64,000 nucleotides of DNA from Lachnospiraceae bacterium (lineage in GTDB: Bacteria > Bacillota > Clostridia > Lachnospirales > Lachnospiraceae), in NCBI GenBank assembly GCA_910575035.1, contig CAJTDL010000011.1:81702-145701 (forward strand). The letters are read 5' to 3'. Each line of letters begins with the position of its first letter. The stretch's first letter is position 1. Positions 18,848 through 27,773 of the stretch are shown in pieces. Below the pieces are notes generated by a model. It was not told where the DNA came from, did not search any database, and saw nothing but the letters and a program-made list of their open reading frames with translations. Position numbers and translations under genes: made by a program.

Positions 18848-19777
18848 TCATTCCTGAATCAGCGGGGGAATCTGCGACAGCATATTGTCGACATCCTCAA
18901 ACATGGCGCTTTTCGTAGTGCCTAGTGCACTGGCGTTATATATATGCTGATTTACATTCTGATACTGATCCCTGGTTCTGTCAAAAAAGGAACAGAGATC
19001 CTGAAGCTCCGACCGCGACTGATTGATCACACTGGAAATTCCCACCTGCACCGTAGCTGCACCCTCAGCTGCCTGGGTAATCTTATCAAACATCTCATAG
19101 GTCTCGTTGACCTTCCCTATGCTCTGCCCCAATGCCTCCTGGGAATTTTCAATGCTGGCATTGAGCCGGTCCGTGCCCTCCTCCACATCTTTAATGCTCC
19201 GGTTCACTTCCCCTACCAGGCCTTTGATCTGGTCAGAAAGCCGCTTGACCTCCACAGCCACCACCGCAAATCCTTTGCCCTGCTCCCCAGCCTTAGCCGC
19301 CTCTATGGAAGCATTCAGCGCCAGGATATTGGTCTGTTCTGCAATAGAAATAATTTTGTTCGTACAGGATTTGATCTCCTTCACTGCGGCCTGAAAATCC
19401 CCAAAGGTGGACTCCATCTCCGCAAAATAGCCCTCCACCTGAAGAGAGCTGTCTTTTAAGTCCCCTACCCTATCCTGTACCTGCTCCACAGACTGGGCAA
19501 TTTCTTCTTTCACCTGCTGAAACTGACCAGAAACCTGGTCAATGCCAGAAAACGTCTCACCAAACTCCTGGAGCCTCTCCTGAAAATCCTGCGTTTCCTG
19601 AAATACGCTTCCAAAAGAGTTTCGCACTTCCCCCAGTTCCCGCAGGGAATCCACTTCCTTCTTCACAAGCTCCTGCTGGTACTCTTTCAGGCTTCCTGTC
19701 ACATGCAGCACAGGGGAAAGGTCCTTTTCCATTTTCTTATCCCGCACTTTACGCCAGGATCTTCTCTTAACTGCCAT
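18848..19777 (-). CDS. Cytoplasmic methyl-accepting-chemotaxis-type signalling protein
   Basis: A 309-residue soluble protein without membrane segments. The conserved MCP signalling hairpin is clear: EQTNILALNASIEAAKAGEQGKGFAVVAVEVKRLSDQ (about residues 165-200), where CheA/CheW would bind. The N-terminal part is only helical (GQFQQVKEEIAQSVEQVQ) with no PAS, Cache or other sensor domain. GAGGTG precedes the ATG at 19777; an in-frame TTG at 19795 would overlap the FIST stop and is less likely. It lies between a FIST sensor gene and an Hpt gene. I infer that FIST supplies the ligand-sensing function in trans. Confidence 0.9.
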   Translation of the reverse strand: MAVKRRSWRKVRDKKMEKDLSPVLHVTGSLKEYQQELVKKEVDSLRELGEVRNSFGSVFQETQDFQERLQEFGETFSGIDQVSGQFQQVKEEIAQSVEQVQDRVGDLKDSSLQVEGYFAEMESTFGDFQAAVKEIKSCTNKIISIAEQTNILALNASIEAAKAGEQGKGFAVVAVEVKRLSDQIKGLVGEVNRSIKDVEEGTDRLNASIENSQEALGQSIGKVNETYEMFDKITQAAEGAATVQVGISSVINQSRSELQDLCSFFDRTRDQYQNVNQHIYNASALGTTKSAMFEDVDNMLSQIPPLIQE

Positions 19778-19787
19778 ATTCACCTCT

Positions 19788-20840
19788 TTACTCAAATACC
19801 ACGCATGCCATGGATTGGTTTACAAACTGATTGTTATAATGCTCCCCATACCCCACAAAACCCGCATGGCTGCCCAACGCTCCCATTTCCCCCAGATATT
19901 CCTGCATGTAATGGTTCTCGCTAAACAGCTTATACCGAAACAGGCAATTTACAGAAAACACAGCAGAAATCCTGGGAAAATCCGTCCGGATCTTCTGGAC
20001 CGTATGCTTCACCACGTTCCTGAAGTCACTTAATTCCAGCAGCACAAGCACATCCGAATCATTGACCTGGCGATAGCAGGCCAATGCGTTCCCATTGACC
20101 TCCTTAATGGATACAATGCAAATATCATCCCCATTCAGTTTGCCAAAAGGATTCTTAAAGGTCTGTGTTAGGATTTGCTGTTCCGTTACATGGAGGATTT
20201 CCTGATACGTCTGCCTAGCAGGCTTACCATTCAGCTCTCCAATAATATACCGCCCCTTGTCTGTCCTGGAAGCGATAAAACGGTAATTGCCCATCTGATG
20301 ATAAATATTCTCTTTATAGGCCTTTACCCTCCCGTTTTTATTCCGCACCAATGCATAGGCCACAGCATCTGGATAGACTGTCCCATTGGCAGAAACCATC
20401 CCAGCATCCCCCGTTCCGCCCACCAGAGAAATCTTCCTGTGCTTCAAAACGCTATGAATCGTTGTCAAAGCGCACGCGTCATTCCCTGCGCAGAAATCAA
20501 TGCAAATGGTGTCCTTATGGGAGCCGTCTACTGCTTCCACATCCTGCTTGAGGCGATTTATGTATTTCACCGGCATCAAAGACACCTGTTCCAGTACATT
20601 GGCCGCCGCAGTGACCCCCTGGAACGCAATGACGCTGACCCCCCTTTCCACCATCCTCCGGTCATACCCCATACCAATGCACCCAATACTGGGAACCTTC
20701 GGAAACAGTTCCTCCAACTGCTTCACATGCCCCTCAAACTGCCCCTGATTTGAAACCAGCATAATCAATTGCGGCTCCTGCAGCCCACGGACTGCCTCCT
20801 TCAAATCCCCGCTTTGACTCATACCAAAAAATTGTTTCAC
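19788..20840 (-). CDS. FIST-domain sensory protein
   Basis: A 350-residue protein with FIST_N (about 20-190, including PSIGCIGMGYD, LVGGTGDAGM and VYPDAVAYALV) and FIST_C (about 200-340, ending MGALGSHAGFVGYGEHYNNQFVNQSMACVVF). FIST proteins are proposed to bind small ligands such as amino acids and to feed chemotaxis or two-component signalling. It probably starts at GTG (20840) with GGAG 6 bases upstream, since no ATG fits. It ends 10 bp before the chemoreceptor ATG. It follows a site-2 protease gene by about 50 bp and may be co-transcribed with it. Confidence in the family is high. Confidence 0.88.
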   Translation of the reverse strand: MKQFFGMSQSGDLKEAVRGLQEPQLIMLVSNQGQFEGHVKQLEELFPKVPSIGCIGMGYDRRMVERGVSVIAFQGVTAAANVLEQVSLMPVKYINRLKQDVEAVDGSHKDTICIDFCAGNDACALTTIHSVLKHRKISLVGGTGDAGMVSANGTVYPDAVAYALVRNKNGRVKAYKENIYHQMGNYRFIASRTDKGRYIIGELNGKPARQTYQEILHVTEQQILTQTFKNPFGKLNGDDICIVSIKEVNGNALACYRQVNDSDVLVLLELSDFRNVVKHTVQKIRTDFPRISAVFSVNCLFRYKLFSENHYMQEYLGEMGALGSHAGFVGYGEHYNNQFVNQSMACVVFE

Positions 20841-20889
20841 TCCATGCTCCTCTCTTCCATTGTGTAATCATCCACTGCACAGCATACTC

Positions 20890-21519
20890 CTACCACCCAA
20901 AAATACCTATCGCTGCCCGAGCCATCCCTTCAAACACTGCCGTATTAACATAATCCAACGGCTTGCGCAGCACTCCGGTATACAGGCACAGGACCAGGAT
21001 AGGCATCGCATACCTTCCAATTCTACAATAAAGCCTTTGCACCCCCGGCACCAGTTCCTCCAGCACATGGGAGCCATCCAATGGCGGCACTGGGATCAGG
21101 TTGAAGGTTCCAAGCCCAATATTGATCAATGCCAAATAGGAAAACCAAATGCCATCATACCCTGCCATATTAACAGCAACATACAATAGCATGCCCAGAA
21201 ATGCCAGCAAGTAATTTACCAAAGGGCCTGCCAATGAGACAAGGACTGTTCCTGTCTTTCGGTTTTTATAGCTGGTGGGATTGACCTGGACAGGCCTGGC
21301 CCATCCCATGCCAAACACCAGCAGGCAGACTGTCCCCACCAGATCCAGGTGCGCAAATGGGTTCAGGCTCAGCCGCCCGTCCCGCTTTGGCGTAGGATCC
21401 CCTAACTTGTAAGATACAAACCCATGGGCAAACTCGTGGCATGTGATCGCCAGCAAAATTGCCGGAACCAGATACAGCATGCTCTTTAGATAGTCTGCCG
21501 AAAATAAATGCCTTAACAT
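20890..21519 (-). CDS. Site-2-protease (M50) family intramembrane metalloprotease
   Basis: A 209-residue membrane protein. The zinc-binding HEFAH motif is near residue 28 (AITCHEFAHGFVSYKLGD) and the second metal-site motif NLIPVPPLDG near residue 150. There are about five hydrophobic segments and no PDZ domain, matching the short YwhC/Rip3-like subgroup. Likely substrates are membrane-bound regulators or small membrane peptides. It lies upstream of the FIST/MCP/Hpt genes on the same strand; a functional link is possible but not shown. Confidence 0.9.
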   Translation of the reverse strand: MLRHLFSADYLKSMLYLVPAILLAITCHEFAHGFVSYKLGDPTPKRDGRLSLNPFAHLDLVGTVCLLVFGMGWARPVQVNPTSYKNRKTGTVLVSLAGPLVNYLLAFLGMLLYVAVNMAGYDGIWFSYLALINIGLGTFNLIPVPPLDGSHVLEELVPGVQRLYCRIGRYAMPILVLCLYTGVLRKPLDYVNTAVFEGMARAAIGIFGW

Positions 21520-21689
21520 ATGTCTCTATCCAGCCTTTCCCATTTCCTCTTATGCAGGCCCTGCCCAATTCTCCTTATCCCCTTTGCGCAATGCCTGCCC
21601 CATTACGGCCTCTGCCTGTTTCCAGATGATATGTATATACTAACACATATCAAGTGTTTCATCCAGTATATTTTTATAAAAAAAGAAAA

Positions 21690-21721
21690 GGAGCGTGTTC
21701 CAAGGGAAAAGAATACGCCCC
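21690..21721 (-). terminator. Terminator downstream of spoVG
   Basis: On the minus strand GGGGCGTATTC pairs with GAACACGCTCC (9 of 11, plus a G-U) and is followed by TTTTCTTTTTTT. It lies in the 325-bp gap 21520-21844, where I see nothing else. Confidence 0.75.
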
Positions 21722-21844
21722 ATCCATTCTGCCACTTCGTGGCTCTTGCATTTTCAAGCCATCTTTGCATCCCATATCTGTGTGCGCGCTGGCTCTAATG
21801 CCGCCTCTGTTTTATCCAACAGCCAAATCCACATGCAGCATGCC

Positions 21845-22120
21845 TTAATCCTCTGCTTCTGATATGGCTGCCTCTGCATGATACTGCTCTAAAATAACCC
21901 GCTGTATCATCTCCCTTGTCTGTGAATTGATTGGGTGTGCAATGTCACGGTACTCACCATCTGCTGCCTTCCTGCTGGGCATCGCAATAAACAGGCCTTT
22001 TTCGCCCTCGATCACCTTAATATCATGAACTACAAATTCCTCATCAATCGTGATCGAAACCACCGCCCGCATTTTCCCTTCCTTTTCCACTTTACGGATT
22101 CTAACGTCTGTTATCTGCAT
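21845..22120 (-). CDS. spoVG: SpoVG family regulator
   Basis: A 91-residue nucleic-acid-binding regulator. [20 protein letters not shown] and [16 protein letters not shown] are the family hallmarks, and the C-terminal tail is acidic. In Bacillus it affects septation at sporulation; in other Firmicutes it controls surface and virulence genes. A purine-rich AGGGGGCAGG precedes the ATG at 22120; the longer upstream frame (from 22192) overlaps glgD and is not needed. It is about 70 bp downstream of glgD on the same strand, so it may be read through from the glycogen genes. Confidence 0.95.
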   Translation of the reverse strand: MQITDVRIRKVEKEGKMRAVVSITIDEEFVVHDIKVIEGEKGLFIAMPSRKAADGEYRDIAHPINSQTREMIQRVILEQYHAEAAISEAED

Positions 22121-22188
22121 ATTCCTGCCCCCTTTTATGCCATTTTCCTTCCTGCTGCCAGCTGCCAACCACTGTATGCAGCAAAAAG

Positions 22189-23304
22189 TCAAATCACATA
22201 TCTTTCGTTGTGTTCATATACTACTTTAATGCCGTCACCGCCGCTGAAATATGTATTGGCACGCAGCGTGTCCCGGCTTTCTACGATACAATTCTCAATA
22301 TGGGTGTTGTCCCCAATGTAAACATCATTTAAAATAATAGAATTCTTGATCACGCAGTTCTTCCCTACAAATACCTTTTTAAACAGGATGGAATTTTCCA
22401 CCTTGCTGTTGATGATGCACCCGCTGGAAATCAGGCTGTTGCGCACCTCTGAGCCCACGTTGTACTTGGCTGGCGGCAGGTCATCCACCTTAGAGTACAC
22501 CTTTGGCTCGCCCCGGAAATAAGCCCTTACCCCAGGATCCAAAAAGTCCATATTCGTCTGGTAATAAGACTCCACGGTTGCAATATTGCTCCAATAATCT
22601 TCCATCTTGTAACCATAGATACGCTTCATGTTCTTATAGCGGATCAATATATCTGTTACAAAGTCATAGCGCCCTTCCTCTGCGCAGCGCTCTAACATCT
22701 CAATCAGCTGCCTCCGGCGGATCACATAAATCCCGGCAGAAATTGTATTAGACTGTGCCACCATGGGCTTTTCCTCAAATTCCACAATCCTGGAATCCTC
22801 GTTCATGCGCACTACGCCAAAACGGCTGACATCCTCCCCGACAGGCATATCCTTGCAGACAATAGTAATATCTGCCTTTTTCTCAATGTGGTATTCCAGT
22901 ATCTGATTGTAATCCATTTTATAAACGCAGTCCCCTGCAGTTATGATCACATACGGCTCATGGCTCCTTTTCAGAAAATCCAGGTTCCGGTACATAGCGT
23001 CCGCCGTTCCCCGATACCACCATGCGTTGTCTGAGGTGACAGTAGGGTTAAATACATACAGCCCCCCCTGCTTCCTGCCAAAATCCCACCATTTCGAAGA
23101 GCTCAGGTGCTCATTCAGGCTCCTTGCATTGTATTGTGCCAGCACTGCCACCTTTTGGATATGGGAATTGCTCATGTTGCTAAGGGCAAAATCAATACAC
23201 CGGTAGCTGCCGCCAATTGGCATGGCTGCTATGGCTCTTTTCTTGGAAAGCTCCTGAATCTTGCTGTTGTTCCCACCTGCTAAAATAATCCCTAATGCCT
23301 TCAT
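22189..23304 (-). CDS. glgD: Glucose-1-phosphate adenylyltransferase, GlgD subunit
   Basis: A 371-residue GlgC paralogue that in Firmicutes forms a hetero-oligomer with GlgC and modulates ADP-glucose synthesis for glycogen. It has the nucleotidyltransferase fold and a C-terminal left-handed beta-helix ([33 protein letters not shown]). The N-terminal loop reads [18 protein letters not shown] instead of the catalytic GGxGxRL of GlgC, which is typical of the non-catalytic GlgD. It overlaps glgC by 4 bp (ATGA), indicating translational coupling. Confidence 0.93.
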   Translation of the reverse strand: MKALGIILAGGNNSKIQELSKKRAIAAMPIGGSYRCIDFALSNMSNSHIQKVAVLAQYNARSLNEHLSSSKWWDFGRKQGGLYVFNPTVTSDNAWWYRGTADAMYRNLDFLKRSHEPYVIITAGDCVYKMDYNQILEYHIEKKADITIVCKDMPVGEDVSRFGVVRMNEDSRIVEFEEKPMVAQSNTISAGIYVIRRRQLIEMLERCAEEGRYDFVTDILIRYKNMKRIYGYKMEDYWSNIATVESYYQTNMDFLDPGVRAYFRGEPKVYSKVDDLPPAKYNVGSEVRNSLISSGCIINSKVENSILFKKVFVGKNCVIKNSIILNDVYIGDNTHIENCIVESRDTLRANTYFSGGDGIKVVYEHNERYVI

Positions 23305-24575
23305 ACTCTGTCACCTGCCTTAACAATTGATTCTCCGCTTGCTAAAATGCCATCTGGATAGTCTTCCTTCGCTGTCACGCCTACGATTGCCGTATTTTTC
23401 CCAATCTTAACGCCAGACGGGATCACAGAATCCTCCCCGATGGTCACAAGCCCAAAGGAGTAGACGCTCTTGTTCATCTTGTTCTCCACTTCTTCCCCAA
23501 TGCCAAGCTCCACGTTATCGCCAATCTTGACATTTTCTGCAATAACAGACTTGGTAATGGTCACATTGTCGCCAATGACAGTATCCTGCATGATAATAGA
23601 ATCATACACCACAGAATTTTTGCCAATGGTGACGCCGGAGCCAATCACAGAACCATGGACTTCTCCATAAATCTCAGACCCCTCCCCAATGATGCACCGT
23701 TCTGTCACTGCATCTGCCGCAATATACTGCGGCTCGATGGCATCGCTCTTGGTATAGATCTTCCAATACTCCTCATACAGGTTAAATTCTGGGATCAGGT
23801 CGATCAGTTCCATATTCGCTTCCCAATAAGAACCTAAGGTTCCCACATCCTTCCAGTATCCATTGTACTCATAGGCAAAGAGCCTGCGCCCATTTTCCCG
23901 GCAATATGGGATAATATGCTTGCCAAAATCACAGTTGCTCTGCTCTGACATGGTTACCAAAGCCTCTTTCAGTACGCTCCAGTTGAAAATGTAGATTCCC
24001 ATGGACGCCAGGTTGCTCCTGGGATGCTCTGGCTTCTCCTCGAATTCCGTTATCTGCTTGTTCTCATCTGTGATCACAAGGCCGAAGCGGCTCGCTTCTT
24101 CCCATGGCACCGGCATAGCGGCAATGGTGACATCTGCCCGATTTTCCTTGTGGAAGTCCAGCATCACTTCATAATTCATTTTGTAAATGTGGTCTCCGGA
24201 AAGGATCAATACATACTCCGGGTTGTAGCTGTCGATATAGTTCAGGTTCTGGTAAATGGCATTAGCAGTTCCTGTATACCATTCGCTGTTGTCACTTTTC
24301 TCATAGGGCGGAAGCACTGTCACACCGCCATTGTTACGGTCTAAGTCCCAGGGTATGCCAATCCCGATATGGGCATTTAACCGCAATGGCTGATATTGTG
24401 TCAGCACGCCTACTGTGTCTATCCCGGAATTCACGCAGTTGCTTAATGGAAAATCAATAATCCGATACTTACCGCCAAATGCCACTGCCGGCTTTGCGAC
24501 ATCAGAAGTCAGGACGCCAAGCCGGCTTCCCTGTCCGCCTGCAAGAAGCATGGCAATCATTTCTTTGCGAATCAT
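23301..24575 (-). CDS. glgC: Glucose-1-phosphate adenylyltransferase, catalytic subunit
   Basis: Makes ADP-glucose from glucose-1-phosphate and ATP, the committed step of glycogen synthesis. The 424-residue protein carries the pyrophosphorylase signature [39 protein letters not shown] and [12 protein letters not shown], followed by C-terminal hexapeptide repeats. AGGTGAG lies 6 bases before the ATG at 24575; a GTG nine bases upstream lies inside that site. First gene of glgC-glgD(-spoVG). Glycogen synthase and branching enzyme genes are not in the window. Confidence 0.96.
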   Translation of the reverse strand: MIRKEMIAMLLAGGQGSRLGVLTSDVAKPAVAFGGKYRIIDFPLSNCVNSGIDTVGVLTQYQPLRLNAHIGIGIPWDLDRNNGGVTVLPPYEKSDNSEWYTGTANAIYQNLNYIDSYNPEYVLILSGDHIYKMNYEVMLDFHKENRADVTIAAMPVPWEEASRFGLVITDENKQITEFEEKPEHPRSNLASMGIYIFNWSVLKEALVTMSEQSNCDFGKHIIPYCRENGRRLFAYEYNGYWKDVGTLGSYWEANMELIDLIPEFNLYEEYWKIYTKSDAIEPQYIAADAVTERCIIGEGSEIYGEVHGSVIGSGVTIGKNSVVYDSIIMQDTVIGDNVTITKSVIAENVKIGDNVELGIGEEVENKMNKSVYSFGLVTIGEDSVIPSGVKIGKNTAIVGVTAKEDYPDGILASGESIVKAGDRV

Positions 24576-24898
24576 GTCTCTCACCTCTCGTCAATTAATC
24601 ACTTCATAATTATGTTTTATGCCCGCAGGTTAATTATACCACAAAAGAATGATTTCGTACACATATTTCACAAATATTTTGGGAGAAAATAGATATTTTT
24701 GTCATATCACACAAAAGCTGCCGGGTATTTTTACAGAATGATGACATATTTCCTTTAGGCGCCCCATCAAAAGGAACCGAAGAAGCAGGGATGCCCCATA
24801 GCAGCTTAAAATCAGTTTGCAAAATAGGGGCGGTTGGTATAAGATATAATTGAATTGTTTATAGAAAAGGATTATAGAAAGAATGGCAGGTGAATCTT
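24576..24898. promoter_or_regulatory. Divergent glgC/murC intergenic region
   Basis: On the minus strand an extended -10 (TG-G-TATAAT, hexamer 24633-24638) may serve glgC. On the plus strand TTGCAA (24817-24822) and an extended TG-G-TATAAG (24838-24843) may serve murC, although the 15-bp spacer is short. No hairpin riboswitch or small gene is apparent. Confidence 0.4.
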
Positions 24899-26278
24899 AT
24901 GTATCATATTAATTTCAGAGAACCTATGCATTTGCATTTTATTGGAATTGGCGGCATTAGCATGAGCGGGCTTGCCGAGATTCTGTTAAAGGAAGGGTTT
25001 CAGGTTTCCGGGTCAGACGCCAGGGAATCTGCATTAACAGCACAGTTAGAATCCATGGGGGCGACGGTTTATTTTGGGCAGAGGGCCTCTAATATAAAGG
25101 ACGGGGTAGGAGCCGTGGTGTATACAGCGGCGATCCACCCAGATAACCCAGAATTAAAGGAGGCTGCGGACAGGGGGCTCCCCACCCTGACCCGGGCGGA
25201 GCTGCTGGGGCAGATCATGGAGAATTACAGGCAGTCTGTGGCTGTGGCAGGGACACATGGCAAGACAACCACTACCTCTATGGCCACACATATTTTACTG
25301 GAGGCCTGCTCAGACCCTACCGTATCCGTGGGCGGGATTTTAAAGGCAATCCATGGGAATATACGGGTCGGTGGATCAGATGTATTTTTGACAGAGGCTT
25401 GCGAGTATACCAATAGTTTCCTGCACTTTTATCCCAAGTATGGGGTAATCTTGAATATTGAGGAAGACCATATGGACTTTTTTAAGGATTTGGCAGATAT
25501 CCGGGAATCCTTCCATCAGTTTGCAAAAAATGTAAAAAAAGATGGGGTTTTGATTTTAAATGGGGAGATTGCAAATTGGGAGGAGATTGCAGAAGGGCTG
25601 GAATGCAAAGTGGTTACTTATAGGCTGGATGGGACTGCGGACTATTATGCGGCAAATCTTACCTTTGGGGATTTGGGCCATCCAACATTTGTCCTGATGC
25701 ATGGGAAACAGGCCATTGGGCAGATTTCTATGAATGTACCTGGGCGGCACAATGCCTCAAATGCTGTGGCTGCCTGTGCCGTAGCCCTGGAGATGGGGAT
25801 TCCCTTTGAGGCTGTCCAGAGGGCTTTGGCTGGGTTTGGGGGGACTGCGCGCCGTTTTGAGCAGAAAGGCACGTTAGGGGGGATACGGATTGTGGACGAT
25901 TATGCGCACCATCCTACAGAAATTGCGGCTACCCTGGCGGCAGCCCAGAATTGCGGGGCGGATAGGATTGTCTGTGTATTCCAGCCCCATACCTATACCA
26001 GGACAAAGGCATTTCTGGATGAGTTTGCACAGGCTCTTTCTGCAGCAGGCCTTGTGGTGCTGGCAGATATTTATGCAGCGCGGGAAACGGATGACCTGGG
26101 GATCAGTTCCAAAGACCTCCAGAAAAAGTTACAAAATTTGGGCTGCGAATGCCATTATTTTCCCTCTTTTGACGAAATTGAAGATTTTCTGATAAAAAAT
26201 TGTATAAACGGTGATTTGTTGATAACAATGGGAGCCGGAGACATTGTCCAAGTAGGGGAACACCTTCTTGGACAATAG
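24899..26278 (+). CDS. murC: UDP-N-acetylmuramate--L-alanine ligase
   Basis: Adds L-alanine to UDP-MurNAc in peptidoglycan precursor synthesis. The 459-residue protein starts MYHINFREPMHLHFIGIGGI (Rossmann N-domain). It has the ATP-binding AVAGTHGKTTTTSM near residue 120, LTEACEYTNSF, NIEEDHMD, and C-domain VDDYAHHPTEI and FQPHTYTRT. AGGTGA precedes the ATG at 24899. The gene ends directly at a DnaA-box-like sequence, and its terminator follows. High confidence. Confidence 0.97.
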   Translation: MYHINFREPMHLHFIGIGGISMSGLAEILLKEGFQVSGSDARESALTAQLESMGATVYFGQRASNIKDGVGAVVYTAAIHPDNPELKEAADRGLPTLTRAELLGQIMENYRQSVAVAGTHGKTTTTSMATHILLEACSDPTVSVGGILKAIHGNIRVGGSDVFLTEACEYTNSFLHFYPKYGVILNIEEDHMDFFKDLADIRESFHQFAKNVKKDGVLILNGEIANWEEIAEGLECKVVTYRLDGTADYYAANLTFGDLGHPTFVLMHGKQAIGQISMNVPGRHNASNAVAACAVALEMGIPFEAVQRALAGFGGTARRFEQKGTLGGIRIVDDYAHHPTEIAATLAAAQNCGADRIVCVFQPHTYTRTKAFLDEFAQALSAAGLVVLADIYAARETDDLGISSKDLQKKLQNLGCECHYFPSFDEIEDFLIKNCINGDLLITMGAGDIVQVGEHLLGQ

Positions 26279-26452
26279 TTATCCACATTATCCACATCTG
26301 ATTGGGGAAAACTTTCCCACTTGGATGTGGATTTTTAAGTTTACATAAGGTATTTTTTCCACTTATCGACAAGATTCCCCTTTTTTAGATAAAATGCTGT
26401 AAAATCCGCATTCCGTGAGGTTGGCGCAAATATTTTATCCACATTATCAACA
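26279..26452. promoter_or_regulatory. Cluster of DnaA-box-like sequences
   Basis: Perfect TTATCCACA occurs at 26279-26287, 26288-26296 and 26435-26443, with near matches TTATCGACA (26363-26371) and TTATCAACA (26444-26452). Two pairs are directly abutting. The cluster lies between murC and a DnaD/DnaC-type replication gene pair. The second box doubles as the murC terminator arm. Whether it titrates DnaA, controls the replication genes or is part of an origin cannot be told from sequence alone; dnaA and dnaN are not in the window. The rest of 26337-26600 is AT-rich leader. Confidence 0.6.
26290..26336 (+). terminator. Terminator of murC
   Basis: ATCCACATC pairs with GATGTGGAT, with an inner GGGAAA/TTTCCC stem, followed by TTTTT. 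One of the DnaA-box matches (26288-26296) is part of the left arm. Confidence 0.8.
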
Positions 26453-26600
26453 GTTTCCACAATTACGCAACGCCTTGTTTTTTCTGGCTTTGCGGGAAAA
26501 TTTTCACTTCTCATTTTGCCTTTTATGTGCTATACTGAAAGCCACATGAACGTTCAAATTACAGAAGGAAAAATACACGCAATCAAACCTGGAGGGTATT

Positions 26601-27686
26601 ATGGAAGATATTACATTATACAAGGACAATGGCAATTCCACAACGGCAATTCCCAACCGCTTTATCGATGAATACATGACTGCCGCCAACGGGGAATTTG
26701 TGAAAATCTATTTATACCTGCTTCGCTGCATGAACTCACCTGACTGCAGCTTTTCTGTTTCCAGGACTGCAGATAAGTTCAACCACACGGAAAAGGATAT
26801 TCAACGGGCACTGCGCTACTGGGAAAAAATGCGTCTGCTTCGCTTAGAATACGATGAGGGCAAGTGCATTTGCGGCATTTACTTTTTAGATTCTTCCGAC
26901 AGCCTGGAGGAGGATGAGAAGGACGATACTGTCCCGCTGAAAAAAGCAGAGACGGACACGCCGTATCCCACCGCCCCTGCCAAGGAAGCAGCCGTTCCCG
27001 CAAAGCCAGTCTATACAGCCAATGACATGAAATCCTTCCGGGAGAAGGAAGAAGTGCAGGAAATGCTGTTTGTGGCAGAACGCTACCTTGGGCGCCCCCT
27101 TACTCCCACAGACACCCAATCCCTGCTCTATTGGTACGACGGGCTTGCATTTTCCTCCGACCTGATCGTCTACCTTTTGGAGTACTGCATTGCCGGAGGA
27201 CACCGCAGCCTGCATTATATGGAAAAGGTAGCCCTGAACTGGAAGGACGCAGGGATTGCCACAGTGGCACAGGCAAAGCGTACGGCAAATACCTACAATA
27301 AGCTGCGCAATGCCGTAATGAAATCCCTTGGGATCCAGGGACGCAGCTTAATCCCGGCAGAAGCTGCCTATATCGAGAAATGGAACAAGGAATTGGGCTT
27401 TGGGCAGGATATGATCACAGAAGCCTGCAGCCGTACCATCCTGGCTATCCACCAGCCCAATTTTGAATATACAGACAGAATCCTGGCCAATTGGAAGCGC
27501 CAGAATATCAGAACCTTAGCCGCTGCCCGGAAGGCAGACAAGGAATTCCAGGCTGCAAAGACGGCAGAGAAGGCCTCCAGGCCTGCATCGGTTCGGACAG
27601 CTGCCGCCAATCGGTTTAACAGCTTCCCACAAAGAACCTATAACATTGACCAGTTGGAAGTGGAGCTGTTAAACAGCACGCATTAA
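26601..27686 (+). CDS. DnaD-domain replication initiation protein
   Basis: A 361-residue protein. The N-terminal winged-helix region (IPNRFIDEYMTAANGEFVKIYLYLLRCM...) is DnaD-like. Two C-terminal DnaB_2/DDBH2 helical repeats follow, around residues 145-215 (FVAERYLGRPLTPTDTQSL...YMEKVALNW) and 240-315 (YIEKWNKELGFGQDMI...YTDRILANW). They are linked by a proline/alanine-rich stretch. DnaD proteins remodel DNA and help load the replicative helicase. GGAGG is 4-5 bases before the ATG. The next gene is a DnaC/DnaI-type loader, supporting a joint helicase-loading role. Confidence 0.9.
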   Translation: MEDITLYKDNGNSTTAIPNRFIDEYMTAANGEFVKIYLYLLRCMNSPDCSFSVSRTADKFNHTEKDIQRALRYWEKMRLLRLEYDEGKCICGIYFLDSSDSLEEDEKDDTVPLKKAETDTPYPTAPAKEAAVPAKPVYTANDMKSFREKEEVQEMLFVAERYLGRPLTPTDTQSLLYWYDGLAFSSDLIVYLLEYCIAGGHRSLHYMEKVALNWKDAGIATVAQAKRTANTYNKLRNAVMKSLGIQGRSLIPAEAAYIEKWNKELGFGQDMITEACSRTILAIHQPNFEYTDRILANWKRQNIRTLAAARKADKEFQAAKTAEKASRPASVRTAAANRFNSFPQRTYNIDQLEVELLNSTH

Positions 27687-27773
27687 TCTACATAGAATCG
27701 GACACTGAGGCTTTCTAAAAGCGTGCCAGGCTGCAGCCTCTGCCGCAAACGGATGAAGATAAGGAGATTTGCC

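Noticed and set aside
26279..26600. Chromosomal replication origin
   Set aside because: DnaA boxes are present but dnaA, dnaN, rpmH and a clear unwinding element are not; kept only as a box cluster.
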